Below, piece after piece: positions 35,901 through 46,759 of a DNA stretch of 64,000 bases. The position numbers and the translations under genes were made by a program. This DNA is from Neospora caninum Liverpool. Lineage: Eukaryota; Apicomplexa; Conoidasida; Eucoccidiorida; Sarcocystidae. The DNA lies in assembly GCF_000208865.1 (NCBI RefSeq), contig NC_018392.1, positions 930,001 to 994,000 of the forward strand, given 5' to 3'. The notes beneath the pieces are model-generated. The model was not told the DNA's origin. It did no database searches and saw nothing but the letters and a program-made list of their open reading frames with translations. Numbering within the stretch: position 1 is the first letter of the stretch; each line of letters opens with the position of its first letter.

Positions 35901-38900
35901 AAGGAAATGGTACACACCTTCATTGGTAGTGCATTGATCTACTTACCGCACAAGCGTTCATCTAGTTATTGAGGGACAGTCACCAGCCCAAAACAGCTGA
36001 TGTGTGTGCAGTCAGAACAGGTGTGGGCGCAGCTCCGCCGCTTATTTGGGAACAATTATGCCATTCGCATGGGTTGCCGCGTACGCAGGCGAAGAAGCCA
36101 ACACATAGCTTCTGAAGTGCAAGCCAGATGGTTTTTTCAGGTAAAGTTAGGCAGATACGGGTTTTCATGTCTATAGTTGCATGGGGGAAAGCCCGAAAGA
36201 AAGTACACATGGAACTGCCGCGGCTTTGTGGCGATGGAAAGCGGCAGGATGAATCGCTTCGACTGTAGGGCCTAACGACGAGGAAGGACCCCAAGCGCAG
36301 CCGAGCCATCAAAGGAGAATGTGGCTGACGGAACTAGCAGGGTGGCGGTTTTGTCTCACATGGCACGAGGGGAGTTGAGTGCGCACGACTCTCTTCCTGC
36401 GTAGAAAGCACGGCGCTCCCTTGCGCTGGCAGACGGGAACAGGCGGGAAGAAACGAAAGTCGTTTGTGTGACTCGTAGCTATGTCAACGGAAGGAACCAG
36501 AGAGGAAAACTTTGGAGACGTCTCCCCGCTGACGCGGGCCTCACACAGAGAGTCGTTCGCTCGTTCGGGAGCTGGGCAAAAAATCCGTTGACCCAGTCTG
36601 CGGTGCTACAGCCCCCAAACCCCCCCTTGCTCGAATTCAGGGGCCTTGAATCCCGACTTCGCCGGCCGGCAGCCTCAACTTTTTCAGGGTGGGAATCGCC
36701 GTCCTCCTGGCCTTGTCAGTTGGCGCGCAGGCTAAAAGAAGCTTGCTGTTGCCGAAAACCCGGGTGCGGAGGAATCGAGCGTGAAGACACAAAATGATCT
36801 AGTACTCTTGTCCGGCACTGAAACGCCTGGCACAACAGGTGCGGTGTGCATCCGGGGCCTTAGACAAACCGCCGCGAACAAGACGCAGCATCGCAATGAT
36901 ATGCACCGACTAACGGAAAACAATCGACCGAAGTAGGTCAACAACATTCTCATGATATTGAACTTTGTGTTGGAGCGGTACAACTTCAGCTCTAAGAACG
37001 GGTCGTCGGAGAGGGATGCGAGCGTCTTTCCGACGATCCTAATGGGGCCTCGAGTTCAGCTCCCAGCGGCAACTGAGTCCCAAGATAGGCTTTCTGGAGG
37101 GAAAACTGCAGAAACCTTTTTCGTGTATGTCCATTAGGAGTCCGTGTATAACGCCGTCAACTTGTTCTACATTCGACCACGTACTCGTGGACTACATAAT
37201 TGTTATTATTTGGTTGATATACGTGGATCTCTTTGTGAATATATATGTCTACATATATCTGAATAAGAATACGTTCACGCCCGCCTGTCCATCTGTCTGT
37301 TTTGATACTGGTCGATTCTTGTGTATACCCTCTCATACGTTCGCGCCGACGCATGTGTTTGCTCGTCTTCCGGGGTACACTTCTGCTCTGTTTGCGTGCC
37401 TATATCACCACCTGCTGCATAGTTTTTTGTCGTTCTATTGTTCCCTCCTTGCGGATGGAGGACCCTCACCTCCTTGGCATGCCTTGTGCCAGCAGGTCAG
37501 AAGGCGAGACGGAGCCTCTCAAGGAATAGACAGAAAGAGAAGGATCGCGTAACACGAGGGCGGGGAGGGAGGGGCCACGTTGTTCCTCAGCAGCTGTGTG
37601 TTCTGCATCGGTCGCTTCCCAGGCTGCCCCGCTGTACGTGAACTACTAAGCAAAGCGTGGGTAACCAGGTGTCGCGGCAATAGAGAAGAACCGAAAACAG
37701 CGAGAAGACGTAATTGTTGATAACCGAAATGTGCGGACACCATCCTTGTCCGGTGATCAAGTGTAGCACTGGCACCCGCACTCTTGAACCCTTGTTTCCT
37801 GTTCGTCTTTTCTACAGCCGAATGATCTTTTTGGGTGCTAAAACCTGGAATACTCACACGTACTTCAGCGAAGGCGTATGAATGCATCTGCTTTGACACG
37901 CGGGGCATCCCGGTAGGGGGGCCTGGAAATCAAGGAGTGTACACCGATGTTCCATTTGCCAACACAGTGTGAAAAGAGCCTGTTTTGGAAATGCGAATGG
38001 AGTCTGAAAATGGGTGTCTCACTCGGCACGACACGTTGAGCCTGTTCTTTCACGCATTAAAGCTTGTCATGCATGTGGAGTGTCGTCGGTTTCAGTGCTG
38101 CGGACAGCTTGTAGGATGTTGCTCTCCGTCGATGGATGTGCCTGAAAACATTGTAGTCTCTAGGATTCAATGGTTGATGGTACAGTCAAGCGGATACACG
38201 CACCTAACGCAGTGGTGCCTTTATCTCTGCAGACCTGGTTTGCTCTCGAATGCTTTTGAATGTGCATCACCACTTGCTTTCGATGTCTGGTGGTTTTCGT
38301 ATACTCGGTGGACGTGCTTGCTTCTTGGTGTAGCTAGAACCCAGAAGCGTGTGCATTTTGCATGCACGCGTCCACGCAGCACATGATCCGACTAACTGTC
38401 TTACTTCAGGAGCCTTCGAGCTGCGACATGCTCCAGCTGAATACCGTCCATCTCCGTTGCACCCAGTCCCCTCAGCCCTACTCCCCAAAGTCCACAGCCC
38501 TCCCACGCACCCTGGTCCGTGTTGGCCTTTCTTTAGGGGAGCAAAGTTCTTGAGCCACCGACGCCTTCGTAGTCACGGCGTCATAAGGCAAGACCGCTGC
38601 CAGGGAAATTTCTAGACCCATGTGTGCTGAGTGCTCTTCATGCTCATCGAAGGAAATCCCACTGTCGTTAGCACGCAAAATCCATCAGTGTGAAATCTGG
38701 AAAGACAACCCAGAGGTCAAAGAACGGACTCTGGAACAAGCGGCGCAGAGTTATGCTCAGAGAGCAATGTAAACCGATACGATCACCCCAAATTTACACA
38801 ACGTAGCTAAATCGCTGTGGCTAAACCCAACTACATATAATGATATGGGCGCTGTTTTAGGCATGATATGAATTTGCACACCTAGAGAAAAATGATCACG

Positions 38901-39518
38901 AGAATAAACGTTTCGCCTTCGCCTCTTGCCGTGCACTCCGAAATCATTACTCCGCGGCTTCCTGTTTTTGTTCACGTTTTTGTGGAGTGGAGTTTTCCGG
39001 TCTCGGTTTCAGGTAGAGTTCTCCGGGTAAAGACTGGAGCAGCGACTCAACGCTCTGAAATACAGGCATTCAACGAATCGAATTAGCAAAGGTCGCCTAA
39101 CACATGGATATCGAAGGAACCGAAGCAAGCATCCGAATGTGATGTCCTAAGGCGACGAAGTGGGGACAAAGCCACCCCTGTCGGTCGCGGAAACGTTGAA
39201 CACCTCACGCAAAACGGCGGATTATAGTCTTGACTGTTCCTCTGTAGATGGAGTGATTCTGCCTTTGAGCTTACGTAGAATGAAATGTTACTACGACCCA
39301 CCAGAACGGCCCTAACTAGTAGGCATGAACATATAAACATATACCCGTGGGTGTGCGTGTTCGCGCCGACAGACGCAAAGAGGTAGGTAGCGAGATCGCT
39401 GGAAGCATACATGTATGCCGCTATACTTTGGTATACCTCTATATCTCTGTATGTCTATACATATCGATGAGTTTGTTCCCTGTGACTAGGAGGGTCTGTC
39501 TCGAGTTACCATTCTCAC
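32921..39518. other. Long stretch without a recognised gene
   Basis: About 6.6 kb upstream of the nuclease-like gene holds no domain that I can recognise on either strand. The first kilobase (32921-33900) is purine-rich on the plus strand and probably includes the 5' UTR and promoter of the nuclease-like gene. The 294-codon plus frame there is antisense to its first exon and Arg/Lys/Glu rich. A C-run (CCCCCCTCCCCCCCCCCC type) lies at about 34974-35003. The remainder is of balanced composition with only short frames. Confidence 0.45.
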
Positions 39519-40155
39519 CGTTTGAACTGCGTTCTTCCATACAACATCAAAGCCAGCGCGGGCCCTCGCCTCCAGGTCTGGCACATGCTCACTGATCCAC
39601 GTCGAAATAGCTTCTCTAACTTCTTCCATAGCGAAGCATTCCCTGGTTTCGCTGCACTTCACGACTGTCAGAGGTCCCACAACAATATCTACGCTGAATA
39701 CGAGGTCGGCATCTTCCCGGTCGCCTTGTCCCTCTGGACTCTGGCTGCACGCATTCTCGTGACTCTCTGTCTCGGTTTCTGAAGAGGCGTCCGTGCCGTT
39801 CAAGGTATCCGACCCTAAAACGCTGGACACGGATGTATCGATCACTCGGCTCGGCCCTCCTTGGGTTTGTCGCTCTTTCCTTCTCGTCTGGTGGGGCACC
39901 GTAGACAACGCACGATATGCCTTCACAGCCCCGGCGTCGTCGAAACTCTCCCTGTGTCTCTCCGAGTCGTTTGAAGGTCGTCTGGACTTTTCTTCTGCTT
40001 GCTTCATTGGCGCAGCTTCTTCCGGTTCGCCTCGGAAAGTTGTCTCCTCTGCGCCACTCGTTCGATCAGGATGCTGCCGAGGTTGAGTCCCTCTCCTTCC
40101 GCCTGCACCGGGCAGATGAGGGACAAACTGTCTCCCTTTAGGGGCGCCTGCTCCA
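39519..40155 (-). CDS. Orphan coding-like exon, function unknown
   Basis: A 212-codon stretch is open on the minus strand between an acceptor-like GCATTCGATAG (exon base 40155) and a good donor CAAACG/GTGAGA (after 39519). The first two thirds are Ser/Thr/Glu/Gln-rich and look disordered. The last 65 residues look globular (LVFSVDIVVGPLTVVKCSET, then MEEVREAISTWISEHVPDL). A second exon-like piece upstream at 40949-41039 (SSSERFQREYDDHERVRRIR) does not match its phase directly. These pieces may belong to a separate minus-strand gene downstream of RSP3 or be unlinked. No family is recognised. Confidence 0.4.
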
Positions 40156-41595
40156 CTATCGAATGCGGAGGAAGCGGAAGATGGAGAGGAGTCATCTCCT
40201 TCGTCTCCCTCGCTGCGGCCGTCTGCCTCCTTTCGCTTTATTTCGCCTTCCTCCCCTTCTTCGGAACGTACGAACGAGCTCTCCGCGGCGGGCGAGAGTG
40301 GACGAAGTGGAGGGATATCTGTCAGGACGCAAAGATGAATCGCATGGAAGCGGAAACAACTGCCTAGTTCGACAAGTGTCCGGCCCCCTCTCCGACGTGT
40401 CTCCGGTGCGTGTGCAGAACTGTCTCGTTTCGCGCGTACAACAGCGAGGAAACGAGAGGGTGCCCTATGGGCGTCTATCTACGCGTCAATACGGGTCCAG
40501 GAGACTGTGCCTGTGTTCAGTTCCATTGCTCAGACGCTACGAGAGAGGCCTAAAGCCCGTGACCTTGCCGCCCCCACGCACGAGGAGCACCCCGGCACTG
40601 GTTGACCAGCTCAGACGTCCGATTCCTGTCGAGAACCGAAGGAGGTATTTATCTGTGAGTTACTGGCACTGTTCACCGCGTTCTATCTGCAAACGTGGAC
40701 GGCAGGGCAGACGGCAGTTGTAGCTGAGGCCTCTGTAAAGCCCACACGTCGTGTGCAAGATACGGCAAACACCTCGGCAGCTCGTTGATTGCCATGTGAA
40801 TGTGCATATACGAGTATACACGAATTCTCATGTAACTCTACGTGGCCGTGGTAGACACACAACAAACGATTTTTGTAGAAAACCCTCCCGAACACTTGCC
40901 TTCTACTCTAAGTGTGAAATGCAGGCGGCCTCGTCGAATGTCCATCACCCTGCGGTCTCTGATACGCCGCACGCGCTCGTGGTCATCATATTCACGTTGA
41001 AAACGTTCAGACGACGAGGCATGGCAGGAAATCTCTGCCCTTAGAATTTCCTTTGTTGCATCTTCGAGAAGCTACATTCGACAGACAGAGTACGCATACC
41101 CAATACAAGCACACGGAAATACAAATCTGCATATATCTATATGTAGATACATACGAATGTGCTCATGCGTGTCTGAATTTTGCTGGAGCATTTCTGATTT
41201 GGACGCGCCGCAACCCCAGCTACTCCTCACCCGTTGGCTCGTCCTTGCTAAACCCCGAAGCACCGAGTAGACAGTTTGTGTGTATCCATATATGCATGTA
41301 TATGCATGCTTTGGACGATAGACATACTTGCTGGCATGTATACACACATATATCGCTTTTGGGCCATGCGGGGTCCAAGTGCAGACATATCCTAGTCCCT
41401 TTGAGAAGACGCCATTTGTATACGCAGCTGTCACAACAGTCACCGTCACCTTCCTGACGTGGGTGAGTCCTGAAGCTACACCTCGGAGTTGTGTGGACCC
41501 GGTTTCTGTTTCGCTTGATTGCGTGCAGTCTGCCTCCGGTATGTTTGGATAACGCTCGCCTCCGCTGCACTGCAACTGCTACTGACCGTGACATA
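40156..41595. other. Gap between the orphan exon and the last RSP3 exon
   Basis: Apart from the exon-like piece at 40949-41039 (minus) nothing is recognised. The 40163-40723 plus-strand frame is Arg-rich, lies partly opposite other open frames, and has no motif. Confidence 0.35.
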
Positions 41596-42959
41596 TTACA
41601 CATTTACACTGGCCCCATGAAGCTTCAGATTTCTCGGGAAACCTAAGATTCTCAGGGTTGATTGGTCGTTTGCCTTCACCATAGCGCTGTCATGCCAGAT
41701 TCCTTTTCGCAGCTTCATCTTAATCCCCGACTGCGCTAACGGCGGCCACACGACTTCTGGTGCTTTGAGGAACTAGGAACGAGAAGACAAGTGCGCTACC
41801 GACGAGGACAGTTTAGCCTGGGCGTTCGAGTGCTTCATGCGGATAGCCAGAAATACAGGAACCTTATTTGTTCCGACGCCCAAATGGGTGTGAGAGCTTT
41901 TCACGGGGAGTGCGAACTTGCCAAAGCGCCACTACGAAGCCGGCACCTGCAGTTTGGAATCCGCGTTCTACCCCTTTTCAGGCGGTGTTCATGGCTGCGT
42001 CTCATTACGTTGCGGGAAGATGAAGCGCACTCCACGTTCGACTATCATTGTCCGCCTAACCTCTTACGATGTCTCTACCGCTAGTGGTTCAACCGACAGT
42101 CGACGGCTAAGTGTGTTTCGTGAACAACGTTACGTCACGGTGCAAGGGAGATGGGACCCTCGGCAAGCGGAAAGAAAACGTGTGATCAAACGTACTGGCT
42201 ACGGATTCAACGCACATTCTAGCCGACTGAAGGTCCACCGAACCGCACCGATTCCCTCTCCGGCAGGCGGGTTGTCCGTTGCCTCCCGTTATTGATTGTG
42301 CTAACCAAGTTTCTCGTTCACTCTCCGTCCCGGTGATATGCGGCTCTGTTTTTCTGTGAAGTACCGGCTGCAAGAAGTCTCACCACGAGCTGCGCGAGTG
42401 CAGTCTCGATGTTCTGGTGCAGTTGCACCATCGTGCGGGTTTGGACGGCGACAGTGGCGTCTTCAATGAAGGCGCCTTGCTGCCAACACACCGAGAGACA
42501 CCGGCGAGAGAGAGAGAGTAGAAACTACAAAGCATCCAAAAATCTCCGGACAGGACACGACTTCAATTCGAAAATGGCCAGTGGTGAGGCCGTATGTATA
42601 CAAGCTATTATAGGTTTGAATATATATATATATATATATATATGTATTCGTCCATACCTAAAATACCTACGTAGACTATACTCTTGTAAATCGGAGTAGG
42701 GAAATGCATGTGTGCTTGTATCTCCGATGCTACGAGCAGGCACTGTCTTCGCCCTTCGTGGAATGCAAAACGGATGCGTCGGAAAAATTACCGCAGCAGA
42801 TGAATATCGGTGTGTGTACGGTTTTCAGGTAGACAAAAACTCTTCCGGTGTATGTTTATACGTGTACGTATCTCGACGTATACGAATATGTATTGGCACA
42901 TGAACGCAAACATGTCTGACGTGTTAACTCAAAGGGTCGACCTAATCTGCATTTGTATA

Positions 42960-42996
<37 letters not shown>

Positions 42997-43368
42997 ACTC
43001 GTTTGAGTATGCAGATGTCCACACTTAGATTTCTACTTATATTGACACCAGCGGATCAGGAGGATGCATACCCGCGACTATTCAGACATGTGCACATGGG
43101 TCATCGGGGTCATCGGCAGTTTCAGAGACACATGCGCATCTTTCAGGTGAATATCTTTCGTTTTCTACATAGCTTCTTCGGGTAGGAGCAGATACTTGTG
43201 TTTTTTCTCACTGCTCGCAATCCATCCAGACAGCAAGCGACGAGGGGATAGAAAGGCGTGAGCTCCGCGGCCTCCACTGCCAACAGCTTTCTGACCACGA
43301 GTACCTCTTGCTCAATCCTGCAAAAAAGTATCAGCACCAGCATGCCAATGCTCTTAACCCCCAAATGA

Positions 43369-43399
<31 letters not shown>

Positions 43400-46300
43400 T
43401 GTAGATATCCAGATGGTAGGAGAGTGGCTATACATTTGTTGCTAAGGGTCTTCTTGTAGCAGCTGAAACGGTATAGTGTGAGCATCTGCAAGAGGTCGCC
43501 CGATGCGCAGGTACATCTATGGTTAAATGTATGGAGAGCGAGGAAGCCACATTAATCCGCAAATGCAGATTTAGGCCTTATACATCTCTCCTACAAAATA
43601 TGCTTCGGTACACATCTTCATGCATATATAGATCCAGATAATGTAGGCGATGGACGAAATCCCGCGAGGGAGTAGCTATAACAGATACCACCACCGATGT
43701 TGGAGCTTGTTCACTTTCTTTCATTGAATTCGATGAGCATCCGCGTATTCTCTGCACGAAGTCGTTCAAGGCGCTCTGCCTGCGCTTCCTGCTCGAGTCG
43801 CGCCCTACACCGCTCCACGCACGCCGTTCGGTACGCTACCATTGCCTCGAGTTCTGCTTCGTGTCCCAGTTCGCTCTGAACCTCGTCGAGGGTTTTCCAT
43901 ACGAGAACGTCGACTAACGGAGACACCTCCTCTGCAAAATGGAAGAGTTCTTCGTCTCCAAATACTTGCATCAGTCGTATGAGAGACGGCAGAAACAGAA
44001 AACAGCACGCAACAGATCGGAGTGAAGACTGGTTCACGGAGACCCGAACGCGAGAGAACAGCACCGCCGTCCATGGCTTTGGGAAAAACCTACGAAGTCA
44101 TGCACTCCTGGTAAATGGGCGTGTGGACTCACCCGACGCTAAAAAAAGAGAGAAACCATGAATGCAGATCTGAATTGTTGGTCCGATCCCTTTACCCTCG
44201 AGACACTTCGCACTGCGCGCCTACACTAGAGGCAAGGTCTGAGGCGTTTGCGCATGCACTTTGCCGAGGCGCCGGAGAGTTCGGTGACGGCTCGTTTGAC
44301 CCTAGAACAGCCTTGCGCTCCGATATTGGAGGGCGCCTTCTCTCTGACTAGCTGCGGGTCAGGGGCCCCTCTCCGGATAAGCAGACCCCAGAGTTTCCGA
44401 TCGCAGCGAAGAAAATCAAACATCGAAAGTCATGCTGGGCACCGATACCAAAAACGCAGAGCGCCGAGCTTGGGCATCCGCACCGTGTAGTTGCTGGGCG
44501 GCTAGGCGGCTGCTCTGATGATGGATCCATCTAGAGTGACATAGCAAGTTGTGTGAACCACCGGTTGCCAGGCCCATACATACAGCTGCATTTGCACACA
44601 ACTATGTACGCAGATATGTTTAGAAACGCGTATTTTATAATTAGGCTACGCCGTGGTAGATGTACACACATACAGAGCCTTGTCAGGGAGCTTCAGTCTG
44701 AGGAGAAAACCCCTCGATCTGTTGCCTACACACTCACACTGGGTCGCCGCATCGACGCCGCGCTTGGCCGGCACGAAGGGCGCGTCGCCTGGCAAGAGAT
44801 GGAACGCGTCGGTCTGTGTCGGCGCCGTCCGCTCTGCCGGCTTTTCACCGCCTTCTGCCTGCGCGGAGACAAGGCACGTGCCGGACACTCTCACACCACC
44901 GGCTTCGAGCGTTCTCCCCTTCCTTCTCGGACGTGCATTTCGGGCGAAGCCTTCCATTGTGGCGCGCCCAGTCGTCCGCAAAGAACACTCGCGTGTCTGG
45001 GCACAGGGCGTGATACGGATCGAAGACCCTTTCCATCCACCGGCAGACTGACTGCAGCGCTCACAAGGTGGACTCGCGTTTCGCAGGGCGGGAAGAACTG
45101 CTTCCTGAGGAACCGGTGGCGACGCGGTGAGAACCAACCATTCGAGGCATCCAGACGCTCCGCCGTGTTGCTCAGAGGAAGCATGAGCGTGAGAGGTGGA
45201 CTGCCTCATCCCCATCTCGGCCCGTGTCGTGTGCTGGAAGCCCGGATGGGATTCCAAGAGGAAACAGGGAAACACGAGAGAGACACTTCCCCGTACCACC
45301 ATGCGCGTCGCCAGCCCAAGAGCAAACTGCTGCATCGGCGGACACCAGCGGCTGTATAAAGATCGGCTGTTCCCGTTTCTGTGTGCCGGATACACCGCAA
45401 AGACCCCTTCGGGTTTCTCTGAGGTGGGCAGTCGCTCTCGCGCGTTCCCTGAGCTCGCCAAAATGCTCCACCGTCGGTTCCCGCCCTCCCGCTGGTCCCG
45501 TATGTCGCTGCTTGTGAACCTTTCTGCCTAGAACAGCTCTCGCTGCCTCGCGGTGTCTTTCGTCTCGCTGGAGCGTACCAGGTAGGGCGTCAGGTCCAGC
45601 GGTAGCCGCTCCGGCTTGGGCAGCGGAACGTCGAAGAGCGTGGGGCGTTCGGAGCCTCTCGGCAGGCCGGGTCTCTTGGTGTTCGTCTCGCTTCCGGCCC
45701 TCTGCATTCTGGAGCCTGCGCGTCGGCGCGACCGGGGAACGGCGCCATGCCTTTTTCTTGGGAGGTCGTCCTGTGTGGGGAGCAGTGAGCCTTCCGAGGA
45801 CGACAAAATGACGCTAGAAGCCGCGGACGTGGAATTCGACGACGCCCAGGAGAGCGACGCGCCTGGGTCGGGTGACCAGTCTGTCTCATCCGACAGCGAA
45901 CCGAGTAGGCTTTGGACATCGGGAACTGAGCGTTCACACATCGTCGCAAAGCTTACACTTGCCGCTCTTCCGGAACTCGCTTGGAACGCGCTCGGCGCAG
46001 CATGCAACTTGCCCCCGGCGACTCCCGTGGACACCCTCCCGGGAAGGGTTGGCCGGGATGCGCGGGCGTCCGACTCTCGGCAGTTGCCGGCGGGTTGTGT
46101 GATGAAGGATCTGCAGGACGGTCGGACAGCCAAGCCGTCAGGAAGGGCGTGAAGCCGTGTGCAAGCAGAGCGACAGGCATGACTAGAGATTACATCCCCA
46201 GAGAGTAAACAGCTCCACGACATGCAGATCCACATTGACAGAAAGCGGCAAGTACGGGGACTACTATCTATCTATCTGTCTATCTCTCTACTTCTATCTA

Positions 46301-46759
46301 TCTGTCTGTCTATTTATTTCTATCTGTCTGTCTATATATCTATCTATTGGTATGCAGTGGTGTCGACGAGCGCATAGATATCCCTTGCCGGGTCCCGTTG
46401 CGGTGCGAAAAAGCAAGCGCTTGTGGACGAAATGTGCATACAGTTTGAACGCCGCTGTCTCGGCGTCTGTTGCCTTCTTTGTCTTACCTTTTTGAGACAG
46501 TCGTGGTGACACTTTTTGCTCTATTTGTGTGTTTGAGAGGGGGAAGAGGAAACGCCGTAGCTTGTTTTCCCGGCGAGGAAGCAAGTCCCCCCCGCGAGGC
46601 GAGCGCTGGCCCCGGCACTCGCGGGTGCTGGGCAGCCGTCTCTTGCTGCAAGACGGCAACTGCAGACCTGCTGTGTCTCGGGGGCTTCCGAAGGGTTTTC
46701 TCCGAGCCCACAGAGGAGGCGCGGGCGTCGGACACCGGCAGGGGAGCCGAGGATTTCAT
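41596..46759 (-). CDS. RSPH3: Radial spoke protein 3 (RSP3/RSPH3), axonemal
   Basis: Exons in transcript order are 46488-46759 (start uncertain), 45579-46182, 44738-44858, 43715-43964, 43212-43317, 42384-42479 and 41596-41772. Phases close, giving 541 residues. The core follows RSP3 from animals and algae in order. It has PLPKPERLPLDLTPYL, then QTDAF after the same 21-residue spacing from the Tyr-Leu as I recall for human RSPH3, and FVPAKRGVDAATQ. GDEELFHFAEEVSPLVDVLV, the coiled coil EAELEAMVAYRTACVERC, IEQEVLVVRKLLAVEAAEL and LRAQGAFIEDATVAVQ follow. RSP3 dimers form the base-to-head scaffold of radial spokes and carry the amphipathic helix that binds protein kinase A regulatory subunits. 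In coccidians only male gametes have flagella, so gamete-restricted expression is expected (inference). The first exon (Pro/Ser-rich, strong donor AAAAAG/GTAAGA) and the last exon (open to TAA, no homology seen) are less certain. Confidence 0.85.
42621..43394. repeat. Three (AT)n microsatellites in RSP3 introns
   Basis: Pure AT runs at about 42621-42642, 42963-42992 and 43370-43394 lie in the two introns flanking the exon at 43212-43317. Confidence 0.9.
46262..46348. repeat. TATC/TGTC tetranucleotide microsatellite
   Basis: Interspersed CTAT and CTGT units (TATCTATCTGTCTATC and variants) run for about 85 bases. On the RSP3 model they fall in its first intron (46183-46487). Confidence 0.85.

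Noticed and set aside
44553..45359. 268-codon plus-strand ORF
   Set aside because: It is antisense to the RSP3 exon 44738-44858, which is fixed by homology on both sides. The Arg-rich content is typical of a shadow frame.
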